From positions 1 to 64,000 of the forward strand of contig JAFWQU010000003.1 in assembly GCA_017508975.1 (NCBI GenBank): a stretch of 64,000 bases of DNA, given 5' to 3'. This stretch comes from Clostridia bacterium (GTDB lineage Bacteria; Bacillota; Clostridia; Christensenellales; Aristaeellaceae). The position numbers and the translations under genes were made by a program. Each line of letters starts with the position of its first letter. Position 1 is the stretch's first letter. Shown here one piece after another: positions 8,208-16,875 of the stretch. Below the pieces are notes generated by a model. The model was given only the letters and a program-made list of their open reading frames with translations, searched no databases and was not told where the DNA came from.

Positions 8208-10268
8208 TCAGACCAGCCCGTAGGGCACCGGACGCCCGTAGCGGTTTGCGGGGCTGCCGGTGATGATCAGCCGGAGCTCCGCCTCGCCGGAGCCGAGCAG
8301 GGCCGCGGGCACGCGCAGGGCGTGCGGCGTCCAGAAGGAGACGCCGCAGAAAACGCCGTTGACAAAGAGCTCCGCCATCTCCTCGGCCTCCGCGCGGACC
8401 AGCAGGTCCCGGCCGTCCGCCGACACCCGGGCGGTGTAGATCTTCCGGAAATGGCCGGCGTCGGTCTCCGCAAGGGTGAAGGCGCTGCCGGTCAGCACCC
8501 GCTCCGGGTCGGGAGCCGGCGGCGGCAGGGGCGCGTCACAGGTGAACAGCAGCAGGCTCTCCCGGTATCCGAGCCGCAGGGTCAGCTGCCGCCCGCCGGG
8601 GACGGGCCGGCTTTCCTGCGACCGGACGGCGCCGGTCCACAGGTCCATTGCGCCCAGGCTTTTCCCGGTGGGCAGCGTCAGTGTGGCTGCAATGGGGGCG
8701 TCGCCCTCGTTGACCAGCAGCCAGAGGCGCGTTCCCTCCCGCTCCAGCGCCGCCGCGCGGAGCGAAGGCTGCGGCGGCTCGCAGCGGCAGTCCGGCGGGA
8801 CGGCCCAGGGATCGTGGGAGACCGACGGGAAGCGTGCCGGGTCGCCGAGCACCGCCCGGAAGCGCATCCCACGGCACAGGAGCTCTCCGTCTTCTTCCCT
8901 GCATGCGCGCCACTCGCTCTCCGGCAGATACAGGAAGCCGCGCTGGGTTTCAAACAGCGGTGCGACCGCCTCCGCACGGAGCTCCCGGTTCCGGCAGAGG
9001 ACGGCGATGTCCGCCCGCTGCCGCGTCTCCGTCCGCAGGCAGCAGAGCCGGGTGATGTAGTCCGCCCAGCGCTTCCAGTGGGGCCACCAGATGCTCCCCG
9101 GACCCACGTCCGGCGGGCGCTCCTGGCAGCGCGGCCCCTCCAGGCTGTAGTAGAAGGCGTGGGGGATCAGCAGGTTGACGCCCCGAACGGTGAGCCAGTC
9201 GATGGTCCATTTCATGTCCGCGCCGGTGAAATGCCAGGGGTTGCCGTCGCGGTTGCAGGCGCCGAAGCACTCGTTGGCATTGCGCCGCCGCCCCGTCAGC
9301 CGGGCCATGTCGGCGGAGCACTTCGCCATGGTGCTGTCCATGCCCGCGGTGCCGCCCTTCTCCGGCGACACCCAGCGGAAGACCAGGTCCTGGCCGGGGA
9401 TGTGGAACCAGCGCAGCACCTCGATGTCGTCGCTCTGGTGCGGGTGCCCCATCAGCGCCAGCCCGTGCGCCTCGCACCAGCGGGAGAGCGCGCCGTAATA
9501 GACCTCGCTCTCGCGCCGCAGGATCAGTTGATGATACAGCGCGGTGTCCGGGTTCTCCCCGCCGGAGAACAGCGCCGCGAGGTTCTCCAGGCGGCCGCCG
9601 GCCTCTGTGAAGAGCTGGTCGAAATCCCGGCTCCAGGGGAACAGTCCGCGGGTATTCCGCCCCAGGATGCTGGGCTCGTCGGTGAAAAAGCCCAGAATGG
9701 TCTCCCCGAAGTCCGCGCCGAAGGCCCGGGCGTAGGCCTCGTGGGTCAGCCGGATGAAGCGCGCCACGGCCTCCGGGTTCAGGATGTCCGCGCTGGGCGG
9801 CGCGTAGGGCTCCCCGTCGTCCTCCCCGAAGTGGATGCCGCGGATGGTGCCGCCGCTGAAGCGCTCGACCAGCAAGCCCTCCGGCGTCTCCGCCAGCACG
9901 CGGTCCCCGGGCAGCGGCCGGTCCGTCAGCGCGATGCCCCGGCTGGCCAGCTCCGGGTGCCCCTGCACCACCAGTCCGCCCGCGGAGCCGGAGGGGTACA
10001 TCCCCTCGTCGTAGAGCACGATCTTCATGCCCAGTGCCCGCGCCTCGTCCACGGCGGGCCGGAGCGCGTCGAAAAAAGCGGCGGAGAGATAGCCGATGCG
10101 CTCCGGGATCCCGATGCGCGGGTGCAGCACCACGCCCCAGACCCCGTGCGCACAGAAATCCCGCAGCTGCCGGCGCAGCTCCGCCGCCGTCAGATCCCCG
10201 TTCAGGAACCAGAAGGGGATCGGTGTGTATTCCCGCGGTGGGTGGATCAGGCGTTCGAGGAATTGCAT
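8208..10268 (-). CDS. GH106-like alpha-L-rhamnosidase
   Basis: 686 residues, no signal peptide, so intracellular. The N-terminus [11 protein letters not shown], followed by a block ending GVVLHPR and by [13 protein letters not shown], matches the TIM-barrel start of GH106 rhamnosidases, which remove terminal rhamnose from rhamnogalacturonan. Other markers are [18 protein letters not shown] and [13 protein letters not shown]. The C-terminus ([13 protein letters not shown]) looks like a jelly-roll sugar-binding module. It is shorter than the best-studied GH106 enzymes (about 1,000 residues or more), so exact family membership needs a profile check. A purine-rich GGGAGG precedes the ATG. It belongs functionally with the pectin locus and lies next to the LacI-type regulator. 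Confidence 0.7.
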   Translation of the reverse strand: MQFLERLIHPPREYTPIPFWFLNGDLTAAELRRQLRDFCAHGVWGVVLHPRIGIPERIGYLSAAFFDALRPAVDEARALGMKIVLYDEGMYPSGSAGGLVVQGHPELASRGIALTDRPLPGDRVLAETPEGLLVERFSGGTIRGIHFGEDDGEPYAPPSADILNPEAVARFIRLTHEAYARAFGADFGETILGFFTDEPSILGRNTRGLFPWSRDFDQLFTEAGGRLENLAALFSGGENPDTALYHQLILRRESEVYYGALSRWCEAHGLALMGHPHQSDDIEVLRWFHIPGQDLVFRWVSPEKGGTAGMDSTMAKCSADMARLTGRRRNANECFGACNRDGNPWHFTGADMKWTIDWLTVRGVNLLIPHAFYYSLEGPRCQERPPDVGPGSIWWPHWKRWADYITRLCCLRTETRQRADIAVLCRNRELRAEAVAPLFETQRGFLYLPESEWRACREEDGELLCRGMRFRAVLGDPARFPSVSHDPWAVPPDCRCEPPQPSLRAAALEREGTRLWLLVNEGDAPIAATLTLPTGKSLGAMDLWTGAVRSQESRPVPGGRQLTLRLGYRESLLLFTCDAPLPPPAPDPERVLTGSAFTLAETDAGHFRKIYTARVSADGRDLLVRAEAEEMAELFVNGVFCGVSFWTPHALRVPAALLGSGEAELRLIITGSPANRYGRPVPYGLV

Positions 10269-10292
10269 GGGGAGGACCTCCCTGTGGGCAAA

Positions 10293-10430
10293 TTCGGAAT
10301 TGAAATAGATTTACAGGTTTAGCAACGGTATTGTATCCGAAGGTCCAGGGCGATCGGAAAGCCCTGGTCGCGGCCCGCAGGCCGCGAAATCTCTCTGCCG
10401 ACATTCAGCACATGATACTGAGATTGGCAT
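10293..10430 (+). repeat. TIR repeat, copy 5 (degenerate left end)
   Basis: Core CCGAAGGTCCAGGGCGATCG with short first hairpin CCAGGGC/GCCCTGG, second hairpin CGCGGCC/GGCCGCG, right end TGAGATTGGCAT (10419-10430). The left arm is diverged and fused to an AATTCGGAATTG fragment of another repeat family. Confidence 0.8.
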
Positions 10431-10454
10431 GAAATCAGCAAGATAAGGATTCGG

Positions 10455-11480
10455 TCAGCCGGCGGGCTTGCTGCAGGAGGCGCGCTCGATCAGAGACCAT
10501 TCGGCCTGCCGGCGGGCTTTTTCGCCGCTGAGAAGCAGCTGAACCGCCTGCTCGCCGAGCCGCTGCTGGTTCAGGTTGACGCTGGTGAGCGGCGGGAAGA
10601 GGTGTGGGGCGAAGAGCAGGTTGTCGCAGCCGATGAGGGAGAGATCCTCCGGCAGGCGCAGCCCGTGGCGGCGCGCGGAGGACAGGCAGCCCATGGCGAC
10701 CATGTCATTGAGCGCGATGACCGCGGTCGGCCAGTGCGCGGGCTGCAGGCTGTCCAGCAGCCGGTCCAGCGCCGCCTCGCCCGCCTCCGCGGTGCCGTCG
10801 CCGTAGACGCGGTAGGAGGCGACGTACGGGAGCTTCGCGTCCCGCAGCCCCTGCTCATAGCCGACGTCGCGGCGCATGGGGTCCTGATCGTCCTGCAGGC
10901 CGCCGATGAAGGCGATCCTCTCATGGCCGAGGCCGACCAGGTACGCCACCGACTGCCGGAGAATCTCCGCCATGTCGAAGGTGATCGCCGGGAAGTCCAG
11001 GTCCTGGGGCACGCAGCCGATCAGCACCAGCGGCATATGCCGCTTCAGGTTCCGCAGAATCTCCCGCAGCCGGTCGTCCGCCTCGTGCGGCAGATACTCG
11101 ATATAGATGATCGCGCCGTCCAGCCGCCGCTCCGCCAGAAGGGCCACCGAGCGCTGGGGGTCCAGCAGGAAGTCCTTGCGCAGGAACATGTTCAGGCTGT
11201 AGCCGTGGCGGACCGCCTCGTCAAAGGCGCCGGTGTAGATCATGGCGTAGAAGGGGTTGAGCATTTTCGGCAGCACGATGCCCAGCGCGTTGGTCTTGCT
11301 GGTGGTCATGCCGCGGGCGATGGAGCTGGGGCAGTAGTGCAGCCGGTCGATGACCTCCTGCACCCGCCGCCGGGTCTCCGGGGACACGCTCTCCGCCCCG
11401 CGCAGCACGCGCGAGACCGTCGAGATGGAGACCTCCGCCTCCTGCGCGACGTCGTAGATATTGACCCGGGCCGCGTCCAC
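10455..11480 (-). CDS. LacI-family transcriptional regulator of the pectin locus
   Basis: 341 residues. The GTG at 11480 is used because AAGGAGGGG lies just upstream. Residues ~7-55 are a LacI helix-turn-helix (IYDVAQEAEVSISTVSRVLR) with hinge helix. The rest is a periplasmic-binding-protein-like sugar sensor (LGIVLPKMLNPFYAMI, CVPQDLDFPAITFD, VIALNDMVAMG, LIGCDNLLFAP). It is divergent from the GH105-transporter operon and the shared promoter region has two matching operators, so it probably represses that operon and itself, released by a pectin-derived oligosaccharide (inference). Confidence 0.9.
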   Translation of the reverse strand: MDAARVNIYDVAQEAEVSISTVSRVLRGAESVSPETRRRVQEVIDRLHYCPSSIARGMTTSKTNALGIVLPKMLNPFYAMIYTGAFDEAVRHGYSLNMFLRKDFLLDPQRSVALLAERRLDGAIIYIEYLPHEADDRLREILRNLKRHMPLVLIGCVPQDLDFPAITFDMAEILRQSVAYLVGLGHERIAFIGGLQDDQDPMRRDVGYEQGLRDAKLPYVASYRVYGDGTAEAGEAALDRLLDSLQPAHWPTAVIALNDMVAMGCLSSARRHGLRLPEDLSLIGCDNLLFAPHLFPPLTSVNLNQQRLGEQAVQLLLSGEKARRQAEWSLIERASCSKPAG

Positions 11481-11520
11481 AGCGATCCCCTCCTTTCACT
11501 TTCTCTCCGACTTCTGCCCC

Positions 11521-11549
11521 ATCATAGCAGAAAAAAAACGCCCGCACAA
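11521..11549 (-). promoter_or_regulatory. Promoter of the LacI-type regulator
   Basis: Minus-strand TTGTGC, 17-base spacer, TATGAT, roughly 40 bases before the GTG start. An operator-like site lies nine bases upstream of the -35. Confidence 0.55.
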
Positions 11550-11557
11550 GACAAAAA

Positions 11558-11571
11558 TGAAAACGCTTTCT
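11558..11571. promoter_or_regulatory. Operator / cre-like site
   Basis: TGAAAACGCTTTCT matches the CcpA cre consensus TGWAARCGYTWNCW at every position and is also a LacI-family half-palindrome. It sits between the two divergent promoters. Confidence 0.6.
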
Positions 11572-11670
11572 GAAAAAGTTTCGCGGCCCCGATCCCGGGG
11601 AGTCCCCCAGCCCAGGTTTCAGGCCGTTTTCGGAGCTTTCATGGAAAAAAAGAGAAATTTCCGGACGGTC

Positions 11671-11699
11671 TTGACATCCGCCGTCAAATCGGGTATCAT
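11671..11699 (+). promoter_or_regulatory. Promoter of the pectin GH105-ABC operon
   Basis: Consensus TTGACA, 17-base spacer, TATCAT. The -10 abuts the downstream operator. Confidence 0.8.
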
Positions 11700-11712
11700 G
11701 AAAGCGCTTTCA
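11699..11712. promoter_or_regulatory. LacI-family operator over the transcription start
   Basis: TGAAAGCGCTTTCA is a perfect 14-base palindrome beginning at the last base of the -10, so a bound repressor would block initiation. It also fits the cre consensus. Confidence 0.75.
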
Positions 11713-11737
11713 AAATCACGTTGCGGAGGGAATGCCA

Positions 11738-12787
11738 ATGCGCTATGAAGAACTGGCTACAAAAATCCTGTCCGTCCTGCAGCAGCCCCCGAAGGAGGAT
11801 CCCTCCCTCGGGCATTTGACGATGGATAACTGGGACTGGCCCTCAGGCGTCGCGCTCTACGGCGTCTACAAGACCTACAAGCAGAGCGGGGACCCGGAGA
11901 AGCTGCGGTACCTGCTGAACTGGTTCGACGGCATGCTCGCCCGGCCGGAGAAGCCCCACCGCAATGTGAACTCCGTCGCCCCGGCGCTGACCCTGACCTG
12001 CCTGTATGAGGAGACGAAGGACGAGCGCTATCTGCCGGAGATCGAGAGCTGGATCCAGTGGGTCATGGAGGAGATGCCCCGCACGGAGTACGGCGGGCTG
12101 CAGCACTGCACGATCTGGAACCGGCACTATCAGCAGCTGTGGTGCGACACGCTGTTCATGGTCTGCCTCTTCCTGGCCAAAGCGGGCGTGGTCCTGGGCC
12201 GGGAGGAGCTGATCGAGGAGTCGGAATACCAGTTCCTGATCCACATCCGCTACCTGCAGAACAAGGTCAACGGCCTGTTCTACCACGGCTGGACCTTCGA
12301 CCGGCGGCACAACTACGCCGACGCCTTCTGGGCGCGGGGCAACTCCTGGTTCACCGCCGCCGCGATCGAGCTGTACGACATCACGAAGCGCGAGAACGCG
12401 GCCATGCGGATGATCCGCTCCGCCTGGACCGACCAGGTGCTGGCGCTGTGGAAATACCAGCGGGTCAACGGCCTGTACACGACGCTGATCGACGTGGAGG
12501 AGACCTACTGCGAGACCAGCGCGACCGCCGCCATCGCCTACGGCGTGCTCAAGGGCACCCGGCTGGGCTGGCTGCCCCAGGAGCCCTACGGGGAGATGGG
12601 CATGCTCTCCGCCCGCGCGGTGCTGGACCAGATCGACGAGCGCGGCGCGGTGCAGGGCGTCTCCGGCGGCACCGGCATGGGCAAGACCCTGCAGCACTAC
12701 AAGGACATCATCGTGACCCCGACCGCCTACGGACAGGGGCTGACCTTCCTGATGCTCACGGAGCTGATGCTCCAGGGCGCGGAGTGA
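11738..12787 (+). CDS. GH105 unsaturated rhamnogalacturonyl hydrolase
   Basis: 349 residues. I chose the second ATG (11738), seven bases after GGAGGG; the ATG at 11732 is too close. The protein has the (alpha/alpha)6-barrel features of YteR/YesR enzymes: WDWPSGVALYG, the catalytic aspartate in WCDTLFM (D137) and FWARGNSWFTAA. These enzymes hydrate the unsaturated galacturonyl end left by rhamnogalacturonan lyases, freeing rhamnose-containing products. No signal peptide, so cytoplasmic. First gene of an operon with the ABC importer, so it acts on imported oligosaccharides. The operator-bearing promoter is immediately upstream. Confidence 0.9.
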   Translation: MRYEELATKILSVLQQPPKEDPSLGHLTMDNWDWPSGVALYGVYKTYKQSGDPEKLRYLLNWFDGMLARPEKPHRNVNSVAPALTLTCLYEETKDERYLPEIESWIQWVMEEMPRTEYGGLQHCTIWNRHYQQLWCDTLFMVCLFLAKAGVVLGREELIEESEYQFLIHIRYLQNKVNGLFYHGWTFDRRHNYADAFWARGNSWFTAAAIELYDITKRENAAMRMIRSAWTDQVLALWKYQRVNGLYTTLIDVEETYCETSATAAIAYGVLKGTRLGWLPQEPYGEMGMLSARAVLDQIDERGAVQGVSGGTGMGKTLQHYKDIIVTPTAYGQGLTFLMLTELMLQGAE

Positions 12788-12818
12788 CGGACTGATCCGA
12801 CGTTTGAGGAGGGATCGC

Positions 12819-13787
12819 ATGAGCACCGCCAAATCGGCAACGTACGAAACCCCGAAAAAGCTCCACGGCACCGGCAAGGAGTACTGGCGCCGCCTGGGGA
12901 ACGACCTGGTCCGGGACAGATGGCTGTATCTGCTGCTGCTCCCCGGCCTGATCTACTTCATCGTCTTCAAGTATCTGCCGATGTTCGGCATCGTGATCGC
13001 GTTTGAGAACTACGTGCCCTTCTCGGGCGTGCTGGGCAGCGAATGGGTGGGCCTGAAGTGGTTCCAGTACTTCTTCCGCTTCCCGGCCTGGACCCGCTAC
13101 CTCTCGAACACGCTGATCCTCTCCCTGATGAACATCGTGTTCTTCTTCCCGGCGCCGATCATCCTGGCGCTGCTGCTCAACGAGATGCGCTCTCTGCGGT
13201 ACAAGAAGCTCCTGCAGACGCTGCTCTACGTGCCGCACTTCATCTCCATCGTGATCGTGGTGTCCATCACCTTCGTCATGTTCGGCTCCTCCGGCATCGT
13301 CTATAAACTGACGCAGCAGCTGCTGGGGCACACGGTCAATTACATGGGCTCCCCGGACACCTTCCGCTGGATGATCATCGGCCAGACGATCTGGAAGGAG
13401 ACCGGCTGGGGCACGATCATCTTCCTGGCGGCGCTGACCAACGTGGACACCCAGCTGTACGAGGCGGCCATGGTGGACGGCGCGGGACGGCTCCGGAGAC
13501 TGTGGCACATCACCCTGCCGGCGATCCGCTCCACGATCGTGCTGATGCTGATCCTGCGCATGGGCTCCGTGCTGGACACGGGCTATGACCACCTGATCCT
13601 GATGGCGAACCCGCTGAACCGCTCGGCCTCCCAGACGCTGGACGTGTTCGTCTACCAGCAGGGCATCCAGTCCGGCCAGTTCAGCTACGCCTCCGCCATC
13701 GGCCTGATGAAGTCCGTCATCAGCGTGACCCTGGTGGTCGGCTCCAACAAGATCGCGCACCTGCTCGGCGAGCAGGGCCTGTACTGA
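12819..13787 (+). CDS. ABC sugar permease, LplB/YtcP-type (first permease)
   Basis: 322 residues starting at the ATG after GAGGAGGG. Six membrane segments, starting with a hydrophobic stretch at ~38-58. The typical permease signature for contact with the ATPase, EAAMVDGAGRLRRLWHITLP, is intact near residue 215. With the second permease it forms the channel of a type I importer for oligosaccharides. No ATPase gene is present; such systems commonly share an MsmX-like ATPase encoded elsewhere. It starts 31 bases after the GH105 stop. Confidence 0.9.
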   Translation: MSTAKSATYETPKKLHGTGKEYWRRLGNDLVRDRWLYLLLLPGLIYFIVFKYLPMFGIVIAFENYVPFSGVLGSEWVGLKWFQYFFRFPAWTRYLSNTLILSLMNIVFFFPAPIILALLLNEMRSLRYKKLLQTLLYVPHFISIVIVVSITFVMFGSSGIVYKLTQQLLGHTVNYMGSPDTFRWMIIGQTIWKETGWGTIIFLAALTNVDTQLYEAAMVDGAGRLRRLWHITLPAIRSTIVLMLILRMGSVLDTGYDHLILMANPLNRSASQTLDVFVYQQGIQSGQFSYASAIGLMKSVISVTLVVGSNKIAHLLGEQGLY

Positions 13788-13803
13788 GAAGGGAGGGCCT
13801 GAC

Positions 13804-14763
13804 ATGAGCAAGCGCAGCGCTGAACAGATTCTCTCCCCCCGTTCTCACCTCCCGATGAAGGTCTCCACCGGCCCGGTCGGCGCGAACGCCACCGTCGGCA
13901 GCCGGGTCTTCGACGTGGTCAACTACCTCTTCGTCACCCTGGTGGCCATCACCACCATCATCCCCTTCATCTACATCATCGGCGCGTCCTTCGCGACGGA
14001 GTACGAGATCGCGACCCGCCCCATGTTCTTCATCCCCCAGGACGTGTCCGTGAACGCGTACAAATACATCTTCTCCTCCAACAAGATCCTGCGCGGCTTC
14101 GGCAACTCGCTGCTCATCACTTCCGCGGGCACGGCCATCAACCTGTTCTTCACGGTGACGATGGCCTACGCGCTGTCCAAGACGCGGCTGCGGGGCCGGA
14201 ACTTCTTCCTGAACCTGGTCATCTTCTCCATGTTCTTCTCCGGCGGCATGATCCCGGGCTACATCATCGTGGCGAACGTGCTGAATCTGAAGAACACCTT
14301 CTGGTCCGTGCTGCTGCCCGGCGCCATCAGCGCGTACAACATGATGATCGTCAAGAACTTCTTCCAGGGCATCCCCCAGGAGCTGGAGGAGTCCGCGTCG
14401 ATCGACGGCTGCACCGACATCGGCGTCCTGTGGAAGATCGTGCTGCCCCTGTCGCTGCCCGTGCTGGCCACTTTCGGCCTGTTCTACGCGGTCGGCCACT
14501 GGAATGCCTACTTCGGCGCGATGATCTATATGACCGGCGCGAAGGAGAAGTGGCCGCTGCAGGTGCTGCTGCGCGAGCTCATCATCATGTCCAACGGCAC
14601 GGCCGGCGATATGACGAATATGGACGCCGACTTCGTGCAGCCGCCCGAACAGTCCATCAAGATGGCGGTCATCGTGGTCTCCACGGTTCCGATCATGTGC
14701 GTCTACCCCTTCCTGCAGAAGTACTTCGTGAAGGGTGTCATGGTGGGCGCGCTGAAAGGCTGA
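13804..14763 (+). CDS. ABC sugar permease, LplC/YtcP-type (second permease)
   Basis: 319 residues with six predicted membrane segments. It has the N-terminal RVFDVVNYLFVTLVA and the cytoplasmic-loop motif EESASIDGCTDIGVLWKIVL. GAGAAGGGAGGG precedes the ATG, and the gap to the upstream permease is 16 bases. The conserved C-terminus (FLQKYFVKGVMVGALKG) is complete. It is the partner of the preceding permease; the binding protein follows 69 bases later. Confidence 0.92.
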   Translation: MSKRSAEQILSPRSHLPMKVSTGPVGANATVGSRVFDVVNYLFVTLVAITTIIPFIYIIGASFATEYEIATRPMFFIPQDVSVNAYKYIFSSNKILRGFGNSLLITSAGTAINLFFTVTMAYALSKTRLRGRNFFLNLVIFSMFFSGGMIPGYIIVANVLNLKNTFWSVLLPGAISAYNMMIVKNFFQGIPQELEESASIDGCTDIGVLWKIVLPLSLPVLATFGLFYAVGHWNAYFGAMIYMTGAKEKWPLQVLLRELIIMSNGTAGDMTNMDADFVQPPEQSIKMAVIVVSTVPIMCVYPFLQKYFVKGVMVGALKG

Positions 14764-14832
14764 TATTCCCTGTGGTTATCTGCGGCTGGGTGTCGCTGAC
14801 GATAACAATATGACAACAAGGAGGCATTCATC

Positions 14833-16572
14833 GTGAAGAAGAATCTACTCCCCATCGTGCTTGCGCTCGTCGCTGTGGTGGCGATCGTCTTCTGCTTCGT
14901 GATCAACGGACAGAAGGGCGAACTGCAGAAACAGGTCGATGAACTGAAGGCGAAAGTGGAATCCCTGACCACGGAGCTGGCGACCGCCAAGAGCGATCTG
15001 GCGGCTGCCCAGACGGCTGCCCAGGAGGCGTCCGCCGCCCAGGCTGCCGCGGAGGAAGCTGCCGCCCAGGCCGCCGCAGAGGCCGCTGCTGCTGCTGAGG
15101 CAGCCGCTGCAGCCGCTGCCGCCAAGCCCGCCGAGGAGCCCTTCGAAATCAGCATCCTGCTGCCGGAGTTCCCCGCTGACATCGACTTTGTCATGGAGAA
15201 CAACCCGGTCCTGGCGAAGATCCAGGAGCTGTCCGGCGTGAAGCTGAACATCCAGTGGGGTCCCAACTCCACCTACGGTGATATCCTGAATACCACCCTG
15301 GCGGACAAGAATCCCCCGATGCTGATCGCGGCGACCGACGCCCGCGCTCCCCTGATCGTGAACTCCGCCCGCGCCGGCGCGTTCTGGGATCTGTCCGAGG
15401 CGGTCAAGGATACGGCGAACTATCCGTACCTGGCGGCCGGCAACGCCGGTGTCTACTCGAACATCGCGGTGGACGGCAAGGTCTACGGCATCTACCGCAG
15501 CCGGGCGTATCCCCGCGGCGGCATCTACTATCGTCTGGACATCGCCAAGCAGGTCGGCTTCGACCGCGAGGTCAAGACCCTGGACGACCTGACCGAGCTG
15601 GCTGAGAAGCTGGCCGGCTACAGCGACGACACCTACGCGCTGAACATGTGCTCCTACACCGCGGGCACCATCAACGTGATCACCGTGGCCTTCGGCGCGC
15701 CCAACGTCTGGGGCGTGGACGAGAACGGCAACATCTATCCCGCGCACAAGTCCCCGGCCTACAAGGAAGGCCTCGACTGGCTGCGCCACCTCTACGAGAT
15801 CGGCGGCATCGACCCCAACTTCGCACAGATCTCCACCTCCGACTGGGACAACATCGAGCGCACCAACAAGGCCTTCATGCGCTTTGACTGCCTGGACAAC
15901 GCGCATCGTCAGCAGGAGTGGTTCGAGAACAACGCCGGCGTCACCGAGCAGATCTTCCAGTCTGTGGGCCCGGTGGCCAAGGCGGACGGCTCCATCACCG
16001 TGTGGCCGCAGAACGCCGGCTTCAACGGCGAGATCCTGGTCATGAAGAGCGCCGTTTCCGAGGAAGACCTGCCCAAGGTCCTCGCGTTCCTCGACTGGTG
16101 CAACAGCCCCGACGGCCAGACCATCATCAACGCCGGTCTGGAGGGCCTGACCTACGACGTGAACGCGGAAGGCTTCCGCTATGTGCCTGAGGAGAAGGCT
16201 GACGAGTACAGCAAGAACTCCCAGATGTATCACAACAACATCAACCAGATGGGCATGGGCGTCCCCGGCAACCTGGAGAATCCCAAGTCTTCCGTGAACC
16301 GCGGCTACACCGAGCTGCGCGCCCGCTATGAAGCGCTGAACCTCGAGCTGGCGCCCTACGCGGTGGCGAACCCCTGCTATCCGTTCGTGAGCGACACCTA
16401 CACCGCCTTCGGCGCGCAGCTGGATCAGATCATCTCCGACGCGGCTGTGCAGTACATCGCCGGCATGATCGACGAGGCGGGCCTGCAGGCTGCCTGGGAC
16501 GACTGGGCTGCGCAGGGCGGCGACCTCATCACCGAGGAGTACAACGCTGCTTATCAGGCTTCCAAGCAGTAA
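14833..16572 (+). CDS. Extracellular solute-binding protein on a coiled-coil stalk
   Basis: 579 residues. GTG start with AAGGAGG nine bases upstream. Residues ~5-25 are a membrane helix; the cysteine in it (VFCF) does not fit a lipobox, so the protein appears membrane-anchored rather than lipidated. Residues ~28-62 form a heptad-rich coiled coil (KGELQKQVDELKAKVESL), ~63-98 are almost pure Ala/Glu, and from ~102 the binding domain resembles the LplA/YtcQ oligosaccharide-binding family. The stalk is unusual, since relatives normally have a short lipobox. It probably binds pectin-derived oligosaccharides and delivers them to the two permeases. Confidence 0.88.
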   Translation: MKKNLLPIVLALVAVVAIVFCFVINGQKGELQKQVDELKAKVESLTTELATAKSDLAAAQTAAQEASAAQAAAEEAAAQAAAEAAAAAEAAAAAAAAKPAEEPFEISILLPEFPADIDFVMENNPVLAKIQELSGVKLNIQWGPNSTYGDILNTTLADKNPPMLIAATDARAPLIVNSARAGAFWDLSEAVKDTANYPYLAAGNAGVYSNIAVDGKVYGIYRSRAYPRGGIYYRLDIAKQVGFDREVKTLDDLTELAEKLAGYSDDTYALNMCSYTAGTINVITVAFGAPNVWGVDENGNIYPAHKSPAYKEGLDWLRHLYEIGGIDPNFAQISTSDWDNIERTNKAFMRFDCLDNAHRQQEWFENNAGVTEQIFQSVGPVAKADGSITVWPQNAGFNGEILVMKSAVSEEDLPKVLAFLDWCNSPDGQTIINAGLEGLTYDVNAEGFRYVPEEKADEYSKNSQMYHNNINQMGMGVPGNLENPKSSVNRGYTELRARYEALNLELAPYAVANPCYPFVSDTYTAFGAQLDQIISDAAVQYIAGMIDEAGLQAAWDDWAAQGGDLITEEYNAAYQASKQ

Positions 16573-16594
16573 TCCACTCTGAACGACAATCCCT

Positions 16595-16624
16595 GGAGGG
16601 CTGCCGCCGCGGCGGCAGCCCTCC
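16595..16624 (+). terminator. Strong hairpin after the binding-protein gene
   Basis: Perfect 14-base stem GGAGGGCTGCCGCC/GGCGGCAGCCCTCC, 22 bases after the stop. It lacks a strong T-run, so it may end or stabilise the transcript. Confidence 0.6.
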
Positions 16625-16681
16625 TCCTACAATTACTGTGAAAATACAGCGTATTATCATTTATCGTGGTCAATAATACTG

Positions 16682-16838
16682 ATACTGATCTCAGTTTAGA
16701 ATGCATATTTTCAACAGTGAGATTTCGCGGCCTGCAGGCCGCGACCAGGTCCGCAGCCGGACTGGCGGCTTTCCGATCGCCCTGGACCTTCGGATGCATG
16801 CTGTTGCTTGATTTGCAGCTTTTTCTTGAGAGCAGTAT
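16682..16838 (-). repeat. TIR repeat, copy 6 (full length, inverted)
   Basis: 157 bp in the opposite orientation: ATACTGATCTCA at the left, TGAGAGCAGTAT at the right, both core hairpins with the longer 20-base insert between them. With the hairpin at 16595-16624 it accounts for most of the 16573-16875 gap. Confidence 0.93.
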
Positions 16839-16875
16839 GACGTATTATGGATGATGATTTCAGGAGGAAACGGTC

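Noticed and set aside
16682-16838. GC-rich hairpin of the repeat as a Rho-independent terminator
   Set aside because: The hairpins are not followed by a T-run in either direction; true terminators here have one.
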